Assembly: GCA_964420285.1 (NCBI GenBank)
Contig: CAYQTE010000014.1
Span: forward strand, 1-64,000
Reading direction: 5' to 3'
Length of the DNA: 64,000 nt
From: CAYQTE01 sp964420285
GTDB lineage: Bacteria; Planctomycetota; Phycisphaerae; Tepidisphaerales; Tepidisphaeraceae
Of the stretch, positions 8,444-17,808 are shown in pieces. Both the position numbers and the translations under genes were made by a program. Every line of letters begins with the position of its first letter. Position 1 is the stretch's first letter. Under the pieces are notes generated by a model. The model worked only from the letters and a program-made list of their open reading frames with translations. It did no database searches and was not told the origin of the DNA.

Positions 8444-10168
8444 ATGCGACGGACGGTGAAATCCGCGCCGAGCAGGCGTGCGGCGGTGGCGATTGCGCTG
8501 GCGGTGGCCGGGTCGCAGGTACGTTCCGCGCACGCGATACTCACCAGCGACGTGGGGCTGGACCTGTCGCAGGTGATCGGGGCCAACACGTTCTACAACG
8601 CGGGGTATACCGGCACGGACGCGATCATCGCCAACATTGAAATGGGTTACGTCTGGGACGGCGCTGGATCGCCCACGCAGAAGGTCACGACCTATTTTTC
8701 CGACCCGACCGTCGATAACAGCACAGCCAACCCCATACCCGACCTGTTTGACCGCCACGCGACGTGGGTGGGCTCGCTCTTGGCCGGCAACGGCGGCACC
8801 ACGCAAAGCAACGGCATCGCCTACAACGCCACACTCTGGAGCGGGGCCATCGCACAATATTGGGTTTCCGCCGGCACCGGAAACTATTCGGAATCGTTTG
8901 ACTACTCGATGCAGACGTTCACGACGGCCTACACCGACGCCATGATCAGCGGCTTTGCCGGAAAGACAGCGGACGTGATCAACAGTTCATGGTCCGGCAG
9001 CGGTGGATTGGGCGGGCTGGACCAATCAGATCTGGAGCTGGATTCGCTCATCTACCAAAGCGGCAAAGTCGTGGTCCTTGCCGCCGGCAACAGCGGCCCG
9101 CATGCCGATACCGTCATTTCCCCCGCGACCGGTCTCAACACCATCGTCGTCGGCGGGTTGATTGGTGACAACTCCACGCCGGTCTACGGATCGGCGATCA
9201 ACATCAGCAGCCGTTCACCCAGCGATCTGTACATCCCCACCGACGCGGCCGGCACCGACGGAACCTATCTCACCGGCGTGCGATCCCTGGTCGACATTAC
9301 CGCCCCGGCAGCCAACCTGACGCTGTTCCAATACGACGGCGCCACCGGCGGCAACACGTTTGGCGGACCCAGCGACAATTCCATCACGACCTACACACCC
9401 AACTCCGCCGGCACCAGCTTCTCGTCCCCCATCGTCGCCGCCGGCGCCGCACTGATCGTCGATGCCGGCAAGCAACTTTTCCCGACCGATTCTCACGCGA
9501 TCGACGGCCGGGTCATCAAAGCCGTCCTGCTCAACAGCGCCAGCAAACCCGTGGGGTGGAACAATGGCCAGACCGTCGACGGCAGTGGCGTCATCTCCAC
9601 CGAACAATCGCTTGATTACATTTACGGCGCGGGCATCCTCAATCTCACGGCCGGCTATCCGCAATACACCGCCGGAACCACCGATGTCACTGGGCCCAGC
9701 GGCGTGGCGGTGCAAAGCGTCGGCTGGGCGTATGGCACGATCACGCATAATCCTTCTGCCACCGCCACATTCGATTACGACATCACCGGCACGCTCAGGG
9801 GCGGCAGCACGTTCTCCGTCACGCTCACATGGTTCGCTGACGAACCGGACAATTCCACCGCTCTTCAATACGGCAGCTTCGACAATCTTTACCTGGAGGT
9901 CTTCCAGGATTCCGGCGGCGTGCCCACGACTCTCATCGCTCAATCGGACAGCCTTTACAATTCCACGCAGGAACTCTATTTCACGCTGCCCGCCACCGGC
10001 GCTTACTCCATCCGCGTGCTGGAAGACAACTACGTCTACAATTTCAACGGCGACACGACCACTCCCTACGGCCTCGCCTGGAGCGCAACCCCCGTCCCCG
10101 AGCCAACCTCCATCGGCCTGCTGCTGATGACCGCCCTGCCGCTGCTGGCCCGGCGGCGGCGGCGATAA
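8444..10168 (+). CDS. Subtilisin-like S8 serine protease with PEP-CTERM tail
   Basis: The 574-residue protein has an N-terminal signal peptide (MRRTVKSAPSRRAAVAIALA, cleavage near AHA), a peptidase S8 domain and a C-terminal PEP-CTERM sorting signal: VPEPTSIGLLLM, hydrophobic stretch, then LARRRRR. Catalytic His is in FDRHATWVGSLLAG, the oxyanion Asn in VVVLAAGNSGPHA and Ser in AGTSFSSPIVAAG. At the position of the usual Asp (DTG) the sequence reads IANIEMGYVW, a possible Asp-to-Glu change. PEP-CTERM proteins are processed by an exosortase at the membrane for export to the outer surface or matrix; no exosortase gene is in the window. The ATG at 8444 was chosen for its GGAG-rich leader; the ATG at 8432 is possible. 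Confidence 0.87.
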   Translation: MRRTVKSAPSRRAAVAIALAVAGSQVRSAHAILTSDVGLDLSQVIGANTFYNAGYTGTDAIIANIEMGYVWDGAGSPTQKVTTYFSDPTVDNSTANPIPDLFDRHATWVGSLLAGNGGTTQSNGIAYNATLWSGAIAQYWVSAGTGNYSESFDYSMQTFTTAYTDAMISGFAGKTADVINSSWSGSGGLGGLDQSDLELDSLIYQSGKVVVLAAGNSGPHADTVISPATGLNTIVVGGLIGDNSTPVYGSAINISSRSPSDLYIPTDAAGTDGTYLTGVRSLVDITAPAANLTLFQYDGATGGNTFGGPSDNSITTYTPNSAGTSFSSPIVAAGAALIVDAGKQLFPTDSHAIDGRVIKAVLLNSASKPVGWNNGQTVDGSGVISTEQSLDYIYGAGILNLTAGYPQYTAGTTDVTGPSGVAVQSVGWAYGTITHNPSATATFDYDITGTLRGGSTFSVTLTWFADEPDNSTALQYGSFDNLYLEVFQDSGGVPTTLIAQSDSLYNSTQELYFTLPATGAYSIRVLEDNYVYNFNGDTTTPYGLAWSATPVPEPTSIGLLLMTALPLLARRRRR

Positions 10169-10428
10169 GGATTGCGTCTGGCTATCTCATCAGCATGCTG
10201 ATCGGCGTGCGGAATCATCCCGTCCCGGCCGTGCGGCAGAAAATCCAGTGGATTGCCAACATCGACCCGTGTGCCGGCGCTATTCCGCGCCCCCTGTGGT
10301 CTCTTGGGCCAGCTTGATTTCAATCTGCAACCGGTAGACCTGCACCGCCAGCAACTGGACTCATCGATGCCGTCCGTCAAGCAGACTCCAAAATCGCGTC
10401 GTGCTTGCCCGTCCGGGAGACATCCCCC

Positions 10429-11037
10429 TCACAAACCCGATTCGCCATCCCCCGGCCGCGGCAGGGCCGCCGGCGGAACTGGCGTCGCCTGCACCGATTG
10501 CACCGCCGGTCCCGGCAGGCGTTTGTCGTCGTCGATGATCTCGCGGACGAAATTCTTGATCCGGTCGTCGTTGAGCAACTGGCTCATCAGAACCCGGCGA
10601 TAGCTCGTCGAGCGCAGTTGTTCCTTGAGGGCATCGGTGCGTTCCTGTTTGAGCTTCTCGTTCTGCGAATACAGCGCCTCCTCCAACGCCTCGTTCTCCA
10701 GCAATAGCGCGTACATCGCATCGGCGCGCTTGCCGCCGGAGCTGAACAACCCGCCCAGGCCGGCCGCTTTCTTGCGGTAATCCTCCACCTTGCCGGTCGC
10801 GAGCCTGACCTGTTCGGCCAGCTTCAGGTTCTCCTGCTTCAACTGGGCCAGTTCCTGCTCGTAGAGGTTCTTGAACCCGCGCTGGGCGGTGAACAATTCC
10901 TGTTCCTTCTGCCCGATCGCCTTCATGGCCGCCAGCCCGCGCCAAAATGCTCCGATCCGAAATCCGATGATCAGGAGAATGATCCCCGCCACCGAGTAGA
11001 TCACGTAATCCAGTGCCGTCGAGGGTAAATGCAACAT
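10429..11037 (-). CDS. Membrane-anchored coiled-coil protein, unknown function
   Basis: The 202-residue product starts MLHLPSTALDYVIYSVAGII, with one transmembrane helix at about residues 10-27, and continues as a long charged coiled coil (about residues 45-160, rich in K/E/Q/L heptads). The tail is proline/alanine-rich. I do not recognise a family. The architecture (short N-terminal anchor, cytoplasmic coiled coil) resembles bacterial scaffolding proteins of the RmuC or PspB/YhcB type, but no diagnostic motif is present. The frame extends upstream to 11151, but the codons before 11037 lack a ribosome site. Confidence 0.6.
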   Translation of the reverse strand: MLHLPSTALDYVIYSVAGIILLIIGFRIGAFWRGLAAMKAIGQKEQELFTAQRGFKNLYEQELAQLKQENLKLAEQVRLATGKVEDYRKKAAGLGGLFSSGGKRADAMYALLLENEALEEALYSQNEKLKQERTDALKEQLRSTSYRRVLMSQLLNDDRIKNFVREIIDDDKRLPGPAVQSVQATPVPPAALPRPGDGESGL

Positions 11038-11094
11038 GGCACTATCATATCCAACAATCGGCGGACCATGCAGCGGGACGGTCATAAATGCGAA

Positions 11095-11270
11095 TAAGCC
11101 GCAAAGACGCCATGACGCCAGGGAGAAGACACGCCAAAAAGACTCGGGCAACGGTGGACCACTGAGTTTCCATCACCTCGAAAGAGACAATGATTCAACT
11201 GCCGAATCCCCGCCAAGGCGTTCTTTGCGTATCTTCTCGCTCGGCGTTCTCGGCGTCTTTGCCGTTAATC
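11095..11270. repeat. Inverted 'gcaaagacgcc' dispersed repeat pair
   Basis: Left arm 11096-11128 (aagccgcaaagacgccatga, then cgccagggagaa) and right arm 11220-11269 (ttctttgcgtatcttctcgc, then tcggcgtctttgccgttaa) are imperfect reverse complements. Related fragments occur at about 24620-24655 (gcacgccaaaaacgccaaga) and 35284-35318. Such low-complexity 'GCAAAGACGCC' families are widespread in planctomycete and Bacteroidetes-type genomes. It lies between a minus-strand gene and the purF leader. Confidence 0.5.
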
Positions 11271-11372
11271 CGCCTGGGCCACAAATTGACCCGCCGCCGC
11301 CGTCATCTTACAGTGTCAACGGGAGCGGCCTCCCGCCGGTCTCCCGATGTTTCATCGTTTAACGGAGAAGCC

Positions 11373-12818
11373 TTGGACAGCGAAGTTGCACTGCCGGGCC
11401 AGTACGAAAAGAAGGAAAAATGCGGGCTTTTCGGCATCTGGGGAACGCCGGAGGCCTCGCAGATCACCTACCAGGCGATGTTCGCCCAGCAGCATCGCGG
11501 GCAGGAATCCGCCGGAATCGCCGTCACCGACGGCATCGCCAATGTCAATGCGCACACGGCCATGGGCCTGGTCAGCCAGGTTTTTCCGCCGCGCATGCTG
11601 AAGGAAGACCTCGCGGGAATCGCGGCCATCGGGCATGTGCGCTATTCGACCACCGGCTCCAGCCGCCTGTGCAACGCCCAGCCGTTGTTGCGCCAATATG
11701 TGCTGGGCCCCGTGGCCGTCGCCCACAACGGCAACCTCATCAACGCCGCGCTGCTGCGCCACGAATACGAAGAGCATGGCCACATCTTTCAGAGCACCAC
11801 CGACACCGAGATTATCGTCCACCTCCTGGCCAAGCCCACGCACGTCGAGCGGCCTGATCCGCTTCCGCACGTACTCAAGCATCTGCAAGGCGCGTTCAGC
11901 CTGCTGTTCCTGTTCGCCGACAGGATCGAAGCCTGCCGCGATCCCTGGGGCGTGCGCCCGCTGGTGCTGGGTAAGACGGCCGGTGGATGCTGGTGCGTCG
12001 CCAGCGAGACCTGCGCCTTCGACGCCATCGGCGCCAGCTACGTGCGCGAAATCGAACCGGGCGAGATCGTCCGAATCGACCAGCACGGCCTGACCTGCCG
12101 GCGGTTCTCGCCCCAGGCCGATCGCAAGGCCCATTGCGCCTTCGAGCATGTCTATTTCGCCAACCCGGCGAGCAAGATTTTCGGCGATACGGTTCACATC
12201 GTCCGCGAAAGACTCGGCGCTCAGCTCGCCATCGAGGCGCCCGTCAAGGCCGATTACGTCATGCCCATGCCCGACTCCGGCCGCAGCGCCGCACTGGGGT
12301 TCGCCAAACAGTCCGGCATCCCGTTCGAGGAGGGCATCGTCCCCAACCGATTCGTCGGCCGCACTTTCATTCTCCCCAGCCAGCTTGCCCGCGATGTGGC
12401 CGTGGCCATCAAGCTCAACATCATCCCCGACGTAGTGAGCGGCAAGCGGGTGGTCATCGTCGAGGATTCGATCGTTCGCGGCACGACCACGCGATTGAAG
12501 ATGCGCGCCCTCCGCGCCGCCGGCGCCAAGGAGATTCACCTGCGCGTGAGCTGTCCGCCGATCCGCAATCCCTGCTTTTACGGCATCGACTTCCCCACCC
12601 GCAAGGAACTGATCGCCAACGAGCGCACCGTCGAACAGATCCGCGAATTTCTCGAGGTCGAGTCGCTGGCCTATCTGTCGCTGGACGGCCTGCTCTCCTG
12701 CATGAAGCTCCCGCCCGACGATTACTGCACGGCCTGCTGGAGCGGGGACTACAAGATCCCCGTCGATCATCCCCAGAGCAAATTCAGCTTCGAGCGGGAT
12801 CAGCTTAAGATGTTCTGA
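11373..12818 (+). CDS. purF: Amidophosphoribosyltransferase
   Basis: PurF catalyses the first committed step of purine synthesis, PRPP + glutamine to 5-phosphoribosylamine. The 481-residue protein begins with a short propeptide before Cys in EKKEKCGLFGIWG, the catalytic cysteine of the class II glutamine amidotransferase domain, followed by QQHRGQESAGI and GHVRYSTTGSS. The PRPP-binding site is VVIVEDSIVRGTTT. C-terminal cysteines near the SLDGLLSCMKLP and YCTACWSGDY motifs are those that bind the 4Fe-4S cluster in Bacillus-type PurF. I chose a TTG start at 11373 because GGAG lies 7-10 bases upstream and the length then fits the family; the frame is open back to 11190. Confidence 0.93.
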   Translation: MDSEVALPGQYEKKEKCGLFGIWGTPEASQITYQAMFAQQHRGQESAGIAVTDGIANVNAHTAMGLVSQVFPPRMLKEDLAGIAAIGHVRYSTTGSSRLCNAQPLLRQYVLGPVAVAHNGNLINAALLRHEYEEHGHIFQSTTDTEIIVHLLAKPTHVERPDPLPHVLKHLQGAFSLLFLFADRIEACRDPWGVRPLVLGKTAGGCWCVASETCAFDAIGASYVREIEPGEIVRIDQHGLTCRRFSPQADRKAHCAFEHVYFANPASKIFGDTVHIVRERLGAQLAIEAPVKADYVMPMPDSGRSAALGFAKQSGIPFEEGIVPNRFVGRTFILPSQLARDVAVAIKLNIIPDVVSGKRVVIVEDSIVRGTTTRLKMRALRAAGAKEIHLRVSCPPIRNPCFYGIDFPTRKELIANERTVEQIREFLEVESLAYLSLDGLLSCMKLPPDDYCTACWSGDYKIPVDHPQSKFSFERDQLKMF

Positions 12819-13184
12819 GCCAGTGGGGGTTTTCGCCTCCTTGGCGGATTGGATCGTCAAACAGCGAACTTTTCAACAAGCCGACGACTGACGGTTTTGG
12901 CCGTGCCATCAGTCAATGATCCACCACCACAGCCATTTCATCGGCGGCATTTTGTCCAAATGCCACCCGCGTACCGAAGCCAAGACCAGGAAAATCCGAG
13001 CCTCACGCGAAGTCGCGGAGATCGCGGTAGAATTGCAAATACGACTTGACCACGGATGGGCGCTGATGAGCACGAATAGAGAAGGCCAAACGCATCATTC
13101 ATCATGCGTTTATCAGTGCAATCCGTGGTCAGACTCTTCCTCTGCGTCCTCAGCGGCTGCGGCGAATGTTCCGGATCTAGGCCG
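12819..13184. other. Intergenic region with a dispersed repeat
   Basis: No gene is seen in these 366 bases. Bases 13009-13160 match, in the opposite orientation, the repeat at 25345-25535. Both contain gaccacggat arms pointing inward (13048-13057 with 13121-13130) around the shared core ccaaacgcatcattc and atgcgtttatca. The region lies between the convergent purF and feo operons and could also serve as a bidirectional terminator. Confidence 0.55.
13009..13160 (+). repeat. Dispersed 'ccacggat' element, copy 1
   Basis: From ctcacgcgaagtcgcggag through ttgaccacggat, ccaaacgcatcattc and atccgtggtc to tctgcgtcctcagcgg, this copy aligns along its length with the reverse complement of 25345-25535. 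A split third copy is at 35022-35322. Confidence 0.7.
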
Positions 13185-13394
13185 CTATTTCCGTCGGCGC
13201 AGAGAGTCGGCGGGGAGGAAATGGATGGGAGCGGCGGCATCGGGCTTGGGGGCGTAGGCGGAGCAGCCTTTGGCGCAGCAGGAGCCGATCGAACTGCTCT
13301 TGCCGCGCAGGGCAAGATAGAACTGGCGGGCGACCGTCCAGCAGCAGGCTACGACGATCAGCAGGACGATGAGGTTTTGCAGCCAGAGGGGCAT
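13185..13394 (-). CDS. FeoB-associated Cys-rich membrane protein
   Basis: This 69-residue protein has one N-terminal transmembrane helix (MPLWLQNLIVLLIVVACCW) and a cysteine cluster GSCCAKGCSAY. Small proteins of this form (FeoB_associated family, PF12669) follow feoB in many bacteria. The gene begins 4 bases after the feoB stop, so the three feo genes form an operon. It probably assists FeoB in ferrous iron transport, perhaps by binding metal; its exact role is unknown. Confidence 0.75.
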   Translation of the reverse strand: MPLWLQNLIVLLIVVACCWTVARQFYLALRGKSSSIGSCCAKGCSAYAPKPDAAAPIHFLPADSLRRRK

Positions 13395-13398
13395 GGGT

Positions 13399-15795
13399 CT
13401 ATCCGATGATACGCCGGCCGGTCTGGTAGACCAGCAGGCAGATGACGTAGGCTAGGCCGTTCATGTAGAGGGTCATGAAGACGGGCCAAGTCCAGCCGCC
13501 GGTTTCGCGGCGGACGATGGCCAGCGTGCTCATGCACTGCATGGCCAGGACGAACCAGATCAGTAGACTGACGGCGACGAGGGGCGTCCAGACGGGCTGG
13601 CCGTTGGCGTACGCGTCGGCCCGCATGGCATCGGCCAGGGGTTTGGTGCCGTTCTTGTCGGTATCGCCGGCGGCGTAAACGACGCCTTCGGTGCTGACGA
13701 AAGTCTCGCGGGCGGCGAACGCGGCAATCAGGCCGATGCCCATCTTCCAGTCGTAGCCCAGCGGGCGGATGGCCGGCTCGATGGCGTGGCCGAACCGGCC
13801 GGCGAAACTGTATTCGCTTTGAGCGGCGGCGACGGCGTTGTCGGCGATGTTACTGGCTTGCTGTTGTTCGTTGGCGGTCAGATCACTGAGCGATGGCAGA
13901 TGTTTCCAAATGCTCCGCTCGAGGATAGCCCATTGCGCACGCGGTAATGCATCGGCCCGAACCGCATCCGCCTTTTCCGCCGGCATTCTCGGATAATACG
14001 CCAATGCCCACAGAATCACGCTCATGGCGAAGATGAGCGTCCCGGCCTTGACGAGGAATTCGCGGGCGTTGGTCCAGACGTGCCGGGCGACGACGCTGGC
14101 CTGCGGAACTTTGTAGATCGGCAGTTCCAGGATGAAACTCGACGGCGTGCCTTTGAGGAACGTACGTTTGAAGACCAGCGCGGTTGCGACGGCCGCAAGA
14201 ATGCCCAGCGCGTAGCAGGCGAGCATAACGCCGGCCTGAGCAAGCGGGCCGTAGTGGATGAAGCAGGCGCCGATGAGGAGCGTGTAGACAGGCAGTCGAG
14301 CCGAGCAGCTCATGAAGGGTGCGATGAGGATGGTGGCGAGGCGGTCCTTGCGGTTTTCGATGGTGCGCGTGGCCATGATGCCGGGGATGGCGCAGGCGAA
14401 ACTGCTCAGGAGCGGGATGAAGCTCTTGCCGTGCAGTCCGACCTTGCTGAGCAGGCGATCCATAAGGAAGGCGGCGCGGGCGAGATAGCCGCTGTCTTCG
14501 AGGATGGCCAGAAAGAAAAAGAGCAAGGCGATCTGCGGGAGGAACACGACGACGGTTCCGACGCCGGCGAAGATGCCGTTGTTGATGAGGTCTTTGAGCG
14601 GACCGTCACCGAGATGGCTGGTCGTGACAATGCCAAGCCATTTGATGGCGAAACCGATGCCGTCCATGATCGGCTGAGCGAGGGAGAAGATGGCGACAAA
14701 GAGCAGCGACATGACGGCGGCGAAGATGAGCAGTCCCCAGACGCGGTGCATGATGATGCGATCGACGCGGTCGGTGAGGGATGGCCGCGGGGCGTAGGAG
14801 AGCATGCCAAGGTTCGATTTCGCGGCTTGCGGCGTTGCGTCGGGTGCGGTGATATTCTGGCAGGCCGGGACCAGCGCGCGAGCGGCGACGGCGTCGATCC
14901 AATGGTAATGGGCTTCGATATCGGCCTGCATGGCATCGACGCCCGCGGCCGCGAGTCTTCGGCCGGCCGAGGCCAGCAGAGACGCGACGGGTTCGGATTC
15001 GGAAATGGTGTGGAGATCGCCGAGCGTGTCGCCGATGAGGAGGCGTTCGGCGATGGCCTGATAGCGTTCGAGGCGGCGCGGGGTGCCATCGGGGCAGATC
15101 CAGGCGCGCGGCTCGGCGGAATCGCCGCGGCTGTCGAGGATGGCCAAGCCACCGCCGACGAGGGTGAGTTCTTCACGCATTTCGCCGGGCAAAGCCCAAT
15201 CGGGCATGGGAGCGACACAGGCCGATTTGATTGCAGCCTTCAACTCGTCGATGCCCTGGCGCTTATGGCCAACGACGGGGATGACCGGGACGCCAAGTTC
15301 GGTGCTGAGTCGCTGGGGGGAGATCGCCAGGTTGCGGCGCTGGGCGATGTCCATCATGTTGAGGGCGACGACCATCGGCCGGCCCAGTTCGATGAGTTGG
15401 CTGACCAGATAGAGATTGCGGGGGAGATTGCTGGCATCGACAACGACGATGACCGCATCGGGGGGCCGGGTATCGGCGCGCAGGCCGCGGAGAACTTCCA
15501 TGGCGACGCGTTCATCGGGGCTGCGGCTGATGAGGCTGTAGGTTCCGGGGAGATCGACGATGTCGGCAACGGTTCCGTCGGGGAGTTTGCAGTGGCCGGT
15601 CTTCTTTTCGACGGTGACGCCAGGGTAATTGGCGACCTTTTGGCGCAAGCCGGTGAGGGCATTGAAGATGGTGGTCTTGCCGCTGTTGGGATTGCCTGCG
15701 ACGGCGACGGTGAAGGTGGCGTGGTCGGCCGGCGGGGAGGAGATCGGGATTTCGCAGCAGGCTTTCATGGTTGCGGGTGCGTCTGGCGGACGCAT
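13399..15795 (-). CDS. feoB: Ferrous iron transporter FeoB
   Basis: FeoB imports Fe(II) across the inner membrane and couples this to a cytosolic G domain. The 798-residue protein has G1 GNPNSGKTTIFNALTG, the PGVTVEKKTG switch I region, G3 DLPGTYSL and G4 NMMD in its first ~170 residues, then a helical linker, and about eight membrane segments from residue ~350 with the two Gate domains. Between membrane segments it carries a longer soluble insertion (about residues 610-670). An internal ATG at 15768 (MKACCEIP) gives a start closer to typical FeoB proteins. It follows feoA by 10 bases. Confidence 0.93.
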   Translation of the reverse strand: MRPPDAPATMKACCEIPISSPPADHATFTVAVAGNPNSGKTTIFNALTGLRQKVANYPGVTVEKKTGHCKLPDGTVADIVDLPGTYSLISRSPDERVAMEVLRGLRADTRPPDAVIVVVDASNLPRNLYLVSQLIELGRPMVVALNMMDIAQRRNLAISPQRLSTELGVPVIPVVGHKRQGIDELKAAIKSACVAPMPDWALPGEMREELTLVGGGLAILDSRGDSAEPRAWICPDGTPRRLERYQAIAERLLIGDTLGDLHTISESEPVASLLASAGRRLAAAGVDAMQADIEAHYHWIDAVAARALVPACQNITAPDATPQAAKSNLGMLSYAPRPSLTDRVDRIIMHRVWGLLIFAAVMSLLFVAIFSLAQPIMDGIGFAIKWLGIVTTSHLGDGPLKDLINNGIFAGVGTVVVFLPQIALLFFFLAILEDSGYLARAAFLMDRLLSKVGLHGKSFIPLLSSFACAIPGIMATRTIENRKDRLATILIAPFMSCSARLPVYTLLIGACFIHYGPLAQAGVMLACYALGILAAVATALVFKRTFLKGTPSSFILELPIYKVPQASVVARHVWTNAREFLVKAGTLIFAMSVILWALAYYPRMPAEKADAVRADALPRAQWAILERSIWKHLPSLSDLTANEQQQASNIADNAVAAAQSEYSFAGRFGHAIEPAIRPLGYDWKMGIGLIAAFAARETFVSTEGVVYAAGDTDKNGTKPLADAMRADAYANGQPVWTPLVAVSLLIWFVLAMQCMSTLAIVRRETGGWTWPVFMTLYMNGLAYVICLLVYQTGRRIIG

Positions 15796-15805
15796 TGGCG
15801 TTACT

Positions 15806-16063
15806 CTATTCGATTGTTACGCGTACGTGCCGGGCCTGTTCGTCGCGGAGGGACAGATGGTAGCCGCGGACCAGGAATTCAATCGGGTCGCCCAATGGCG
15901 CGCGACGGACGGCCTGGACGCAGACGCCGGTACACAGGCCCATCTCCAGCAGCCGGCGGCGAAGCTCCGGATCGCCGCTGATTTCGATCACCTGGCCGTG
16001 ATGTCCCACATGCAACTCGCTGAGGAGGCATGAATGGACGGGCTTGCCATTGGTCTTCGACAT
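15806..16063 (-). CDS. feoA: FeoA-family SH3-like protein
   Basis: This 85-residue protein has the FeoA beta-barrel: LSELHVGHHGQVIEISGDPE, RRRLLEMGLCTGVCVQAV and DPIEFLVRGYHLSLR. FeoA is a cytosolic partner needed for FeoB transport. I chose the ATG at 16063 (MSKTNGKP) because the fold starts soon after; the frame is open to 16147. It is the first gene of the feoA-feoB-accessory operon. No clear Fur box was found upstream. Confidence 0.87.
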   Translation of the reverse strand: MSKTNGKPVHSCLLSELHVGHHGQVIEISGDPELRRRLLEMGLCTGVCVQAVRRAPLGDPIEFLVRGYHLSLRDEQARHVRVTIE

Positions 16064-16243
16064 TTTGACGGCCTCGATCGCAAGAATGCAATCCATAGAC
16101 CACGATAGCATCTTATCCAATTGAGACGGAGTTGCAACTAGAAACACGTTATTTGAGACGCTATATCAACAAGGCAGATGTTCGAGGGGTGCTCCAGGGC
16201 AGGTTTGGTAAATTGGGTAATCCAAGGATGATACAAAACGAGC

Positions 16244-16423
16244 ATGAACTATCTCACTTTCTGGAAAATGCGCCGCCTGATTTTCGACAGCATCGGGCAG
16301 CGGCCATCGCGGGCGGGCATTGTACCCGACTGGGGCCGGGTTGTGGGCTGGGCGGCAAGTGGATATGAATATGTCCTGGCTTCCGTGATTGGATGTGCGG
16401 GAGCGTTTTTCGACGGACAATAA
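16244..16423 (+). CDS. Possible small protein, 59 residues
   Basis: An ATG at 16244 opens a 59-codon frame starting MNYLTFWKMRRLIFDSIGQR, with a weakly hydrophobic C-terminal half (about residues 38-54). It ends 50 bases before the aminotransferase start and shares its strand. The ribosome site is weak (ccaaggatg about 10-18 bases upstream). I recognise no family. It may be a genuine small gene or chance. Confidence 0.25.
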   Translation: MNYLTFWKMRRLIFDSIGQRPSRAGIVPDWGRVVGWAASGYEYVLASVIGCAGAFFDGQ

Positions 16424-16473
16424 CGCGCGGGCTACATAAAGCGTCCGCGCATCTTCAACAGGATGGTGCTGCC

Positions 16474-17361
16474 ATGACCGAATGGATTTGGCTCAACGGG
16501 CAGGTGATGCCTCTGGACCAGGCCCGCGTGGGGATTGAGGATCGCGGTTTTCAATTTGCCGACGGCGTGTACGAGGTGCTCCGCGTCTACAACGGACGAT
16601 GTTTCGCGATGGCGGAGCACATGGACCGGCTGGAGCGATCGGCTGGCGGGATCGAGATGGCGTCGCTGCCTATCGCGCGGACGATTCTGGCAAGGGAGAT
16701 TACGGCTTTGGTCGATCGCAGCGGGCTTGCGGATGCGATGGTGTATCTGCAACTGACGCGCGGGCAAGCCGAGCGGGCGCATGCGTTTCCCAGGTGCGAC
16801 CCGACGCTGTTGTTTTATGTGAGGCAATTGCCGCCACCGCCGATTGTGGGGGACGGCGCCCCAGCGCGCCTGGTGAGCGTTCGGGACGAGCGCTGGCAGC
16901 GATGCTGGATCAAGTCGATCGCCCTGCTGCCAAACATACTGGCCAAGAACAAGGCGCTGGCAAGCGGCGCCGACGAGGCGATTCTGATCGACGGCCAATC
17001 CGTCGGCGAGGGCTCGGCGAGCAACATCCTGTTCGTGATCCGCGGCAATTTGGTCACTGCTCCGGTGGGGCCGAAGGTGCTGCCCGGCATCACGCGAGCG
17101 GTGTTGTTGGGCATCGCCAGCGAACTGGGAATCCCCGTCCAGGAACGGCCGATCACGCAAACCGAGGCCATGAACGCCGACGAGATTTTCATCACCAGCA
17201 CAACGCGCGAGATCACGCACGTGACGAAATGGGACGGGCAAGCCGTCGGCGGCGGAATCTGCGGGCCGATCACACGAAGGTTGCATGAGGCTCTTCAATG
17301 CCGCATCGGCAGGGAATGCCCGGCAAAGCGGATTCGGAATACTGCGACGGCCGTGGCGTGA
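16474..17361 (+). CDS. Class IV aminotransferase, D-alanine aminotransferase-like
   Basis: This 295-residue PLP enzyme of fold type IV begins MTEWIWLNGQVMPLDQARV, followed by EDRGFQFADGVYEVLRVYNG, the family's N-terminal signature. The PLP lysine is in CWIKSIALLPNILAKNKA and the phosphate-binding loop in GEGSASNILFV and STTREIT. IKSxxLLPNxLAK and the RGxAxRxHxFP motif point to D-amino-acid transaminase rather than branched-chain aminotransferase or aminodeoxychorismate lyase. It would supply D-alanine/D-glutamate in the cytosol. The start at 16474 was chosen by family alignment. Confidence 0.85.
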   Translation: MTEWIWLNGQVMPLDQARVGIEDRGFQFADGVYEVLRVYNGRCFAMAEHMDRLERSAGGIEMASLPIARTILAREITALVDRSGLADAMVYLQLTRGQAERAHAFPRCDPTLLFYVRQLPPPPIVGDGAPARLVSVRDERWQRCWIKSIALLPNILAKNKALASGADEAILIDGQSVGEGSASNILFVIRGNLVTAPVGPKVLPGITRAVLLGIASELGIPVQERPITQTEAMNADEIFITSTTREITHVTKWDGQAVGGGICGPITRRLHEALQCRIGRECPAKRIRNTATAVA

Positions 17362-17388
17362 ACGTCTGCGGCATTTTTGCGCGCCGGG

Positions 17389-17808
17389 CTACCGTTTCTC
17401 GGCCGGACTTCCTGGCAAAAGCTCCAGCGCCCCGAACTCCGCGAAATGCCGATCGAAAGTCAGTACACGTTTGATGTGAAGCGATTCGATAACCACCCTG
17501 CTCGTGCAGTCGGTGAAGCTCCAATCATGGCCGGGATTGTCGCGGAATAGCGCCCATGCCTGTCGGATCTGGGCCTCGGTGACAAAGTGGATGGCAACGG
17601 CCGACAGATCAAGTAATTGGCGCCCCAATGCGATGGCGCGGGCGCGCTCGCCGCGGCTTCGCAACAGCGTCAGGGTCTCGTCAATAATGTAGTCCGTGGT
17701 AACCAACAGCTCAGTGTTCAAACGATGCCATGCGATAACGTCAACATGGCGCGGGTCGCCCGCAACGGCGCCGGCGTACCACGGCCCGGTATCGACGAAT
17801 ATGCTCAT
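17389..17808 (-). CDS. PIN-domain ribonuclease toxin, VapC-like
   Basis: The 139-residue product has PIN-domain acidic residues in the expected order: FVDTGPWYA (Asp6), DYIIDETLTLL (Asp/Glu near 40-44), HDWSFTDCTS (two Asp near 94-100) and VLTFDRHF (Asp near 118). These coordinate Mg2+ for RNA cleavage. The start codon overlaps the stop of the upstream antitoxin gene by 4 bases, the usual toxin-antitoxin coupling. The target RNA is unknown. Confidence 0.85.
   Translation of the reverse strand: MSIFVDTGPWYAGAVAGDPRHVDVIAWHRLNTELLVTTDYIIDETLTLLRSRGERARAIALGRQLLDLSAVAIHFVTEAQIRQAWALFRDNPGHDWSFTDCTSRVVIESLHIKRVLTFDRHFAEFGALELLPGSPAEKR

Noticed and set aside
16166..16420. 84-codon frame on the minus strand opposite the small plus-strand frame
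   Set aside because: No ribosome site or recognisable motif, and it overlaps the leader of the aminotransferase gene; likely chance.
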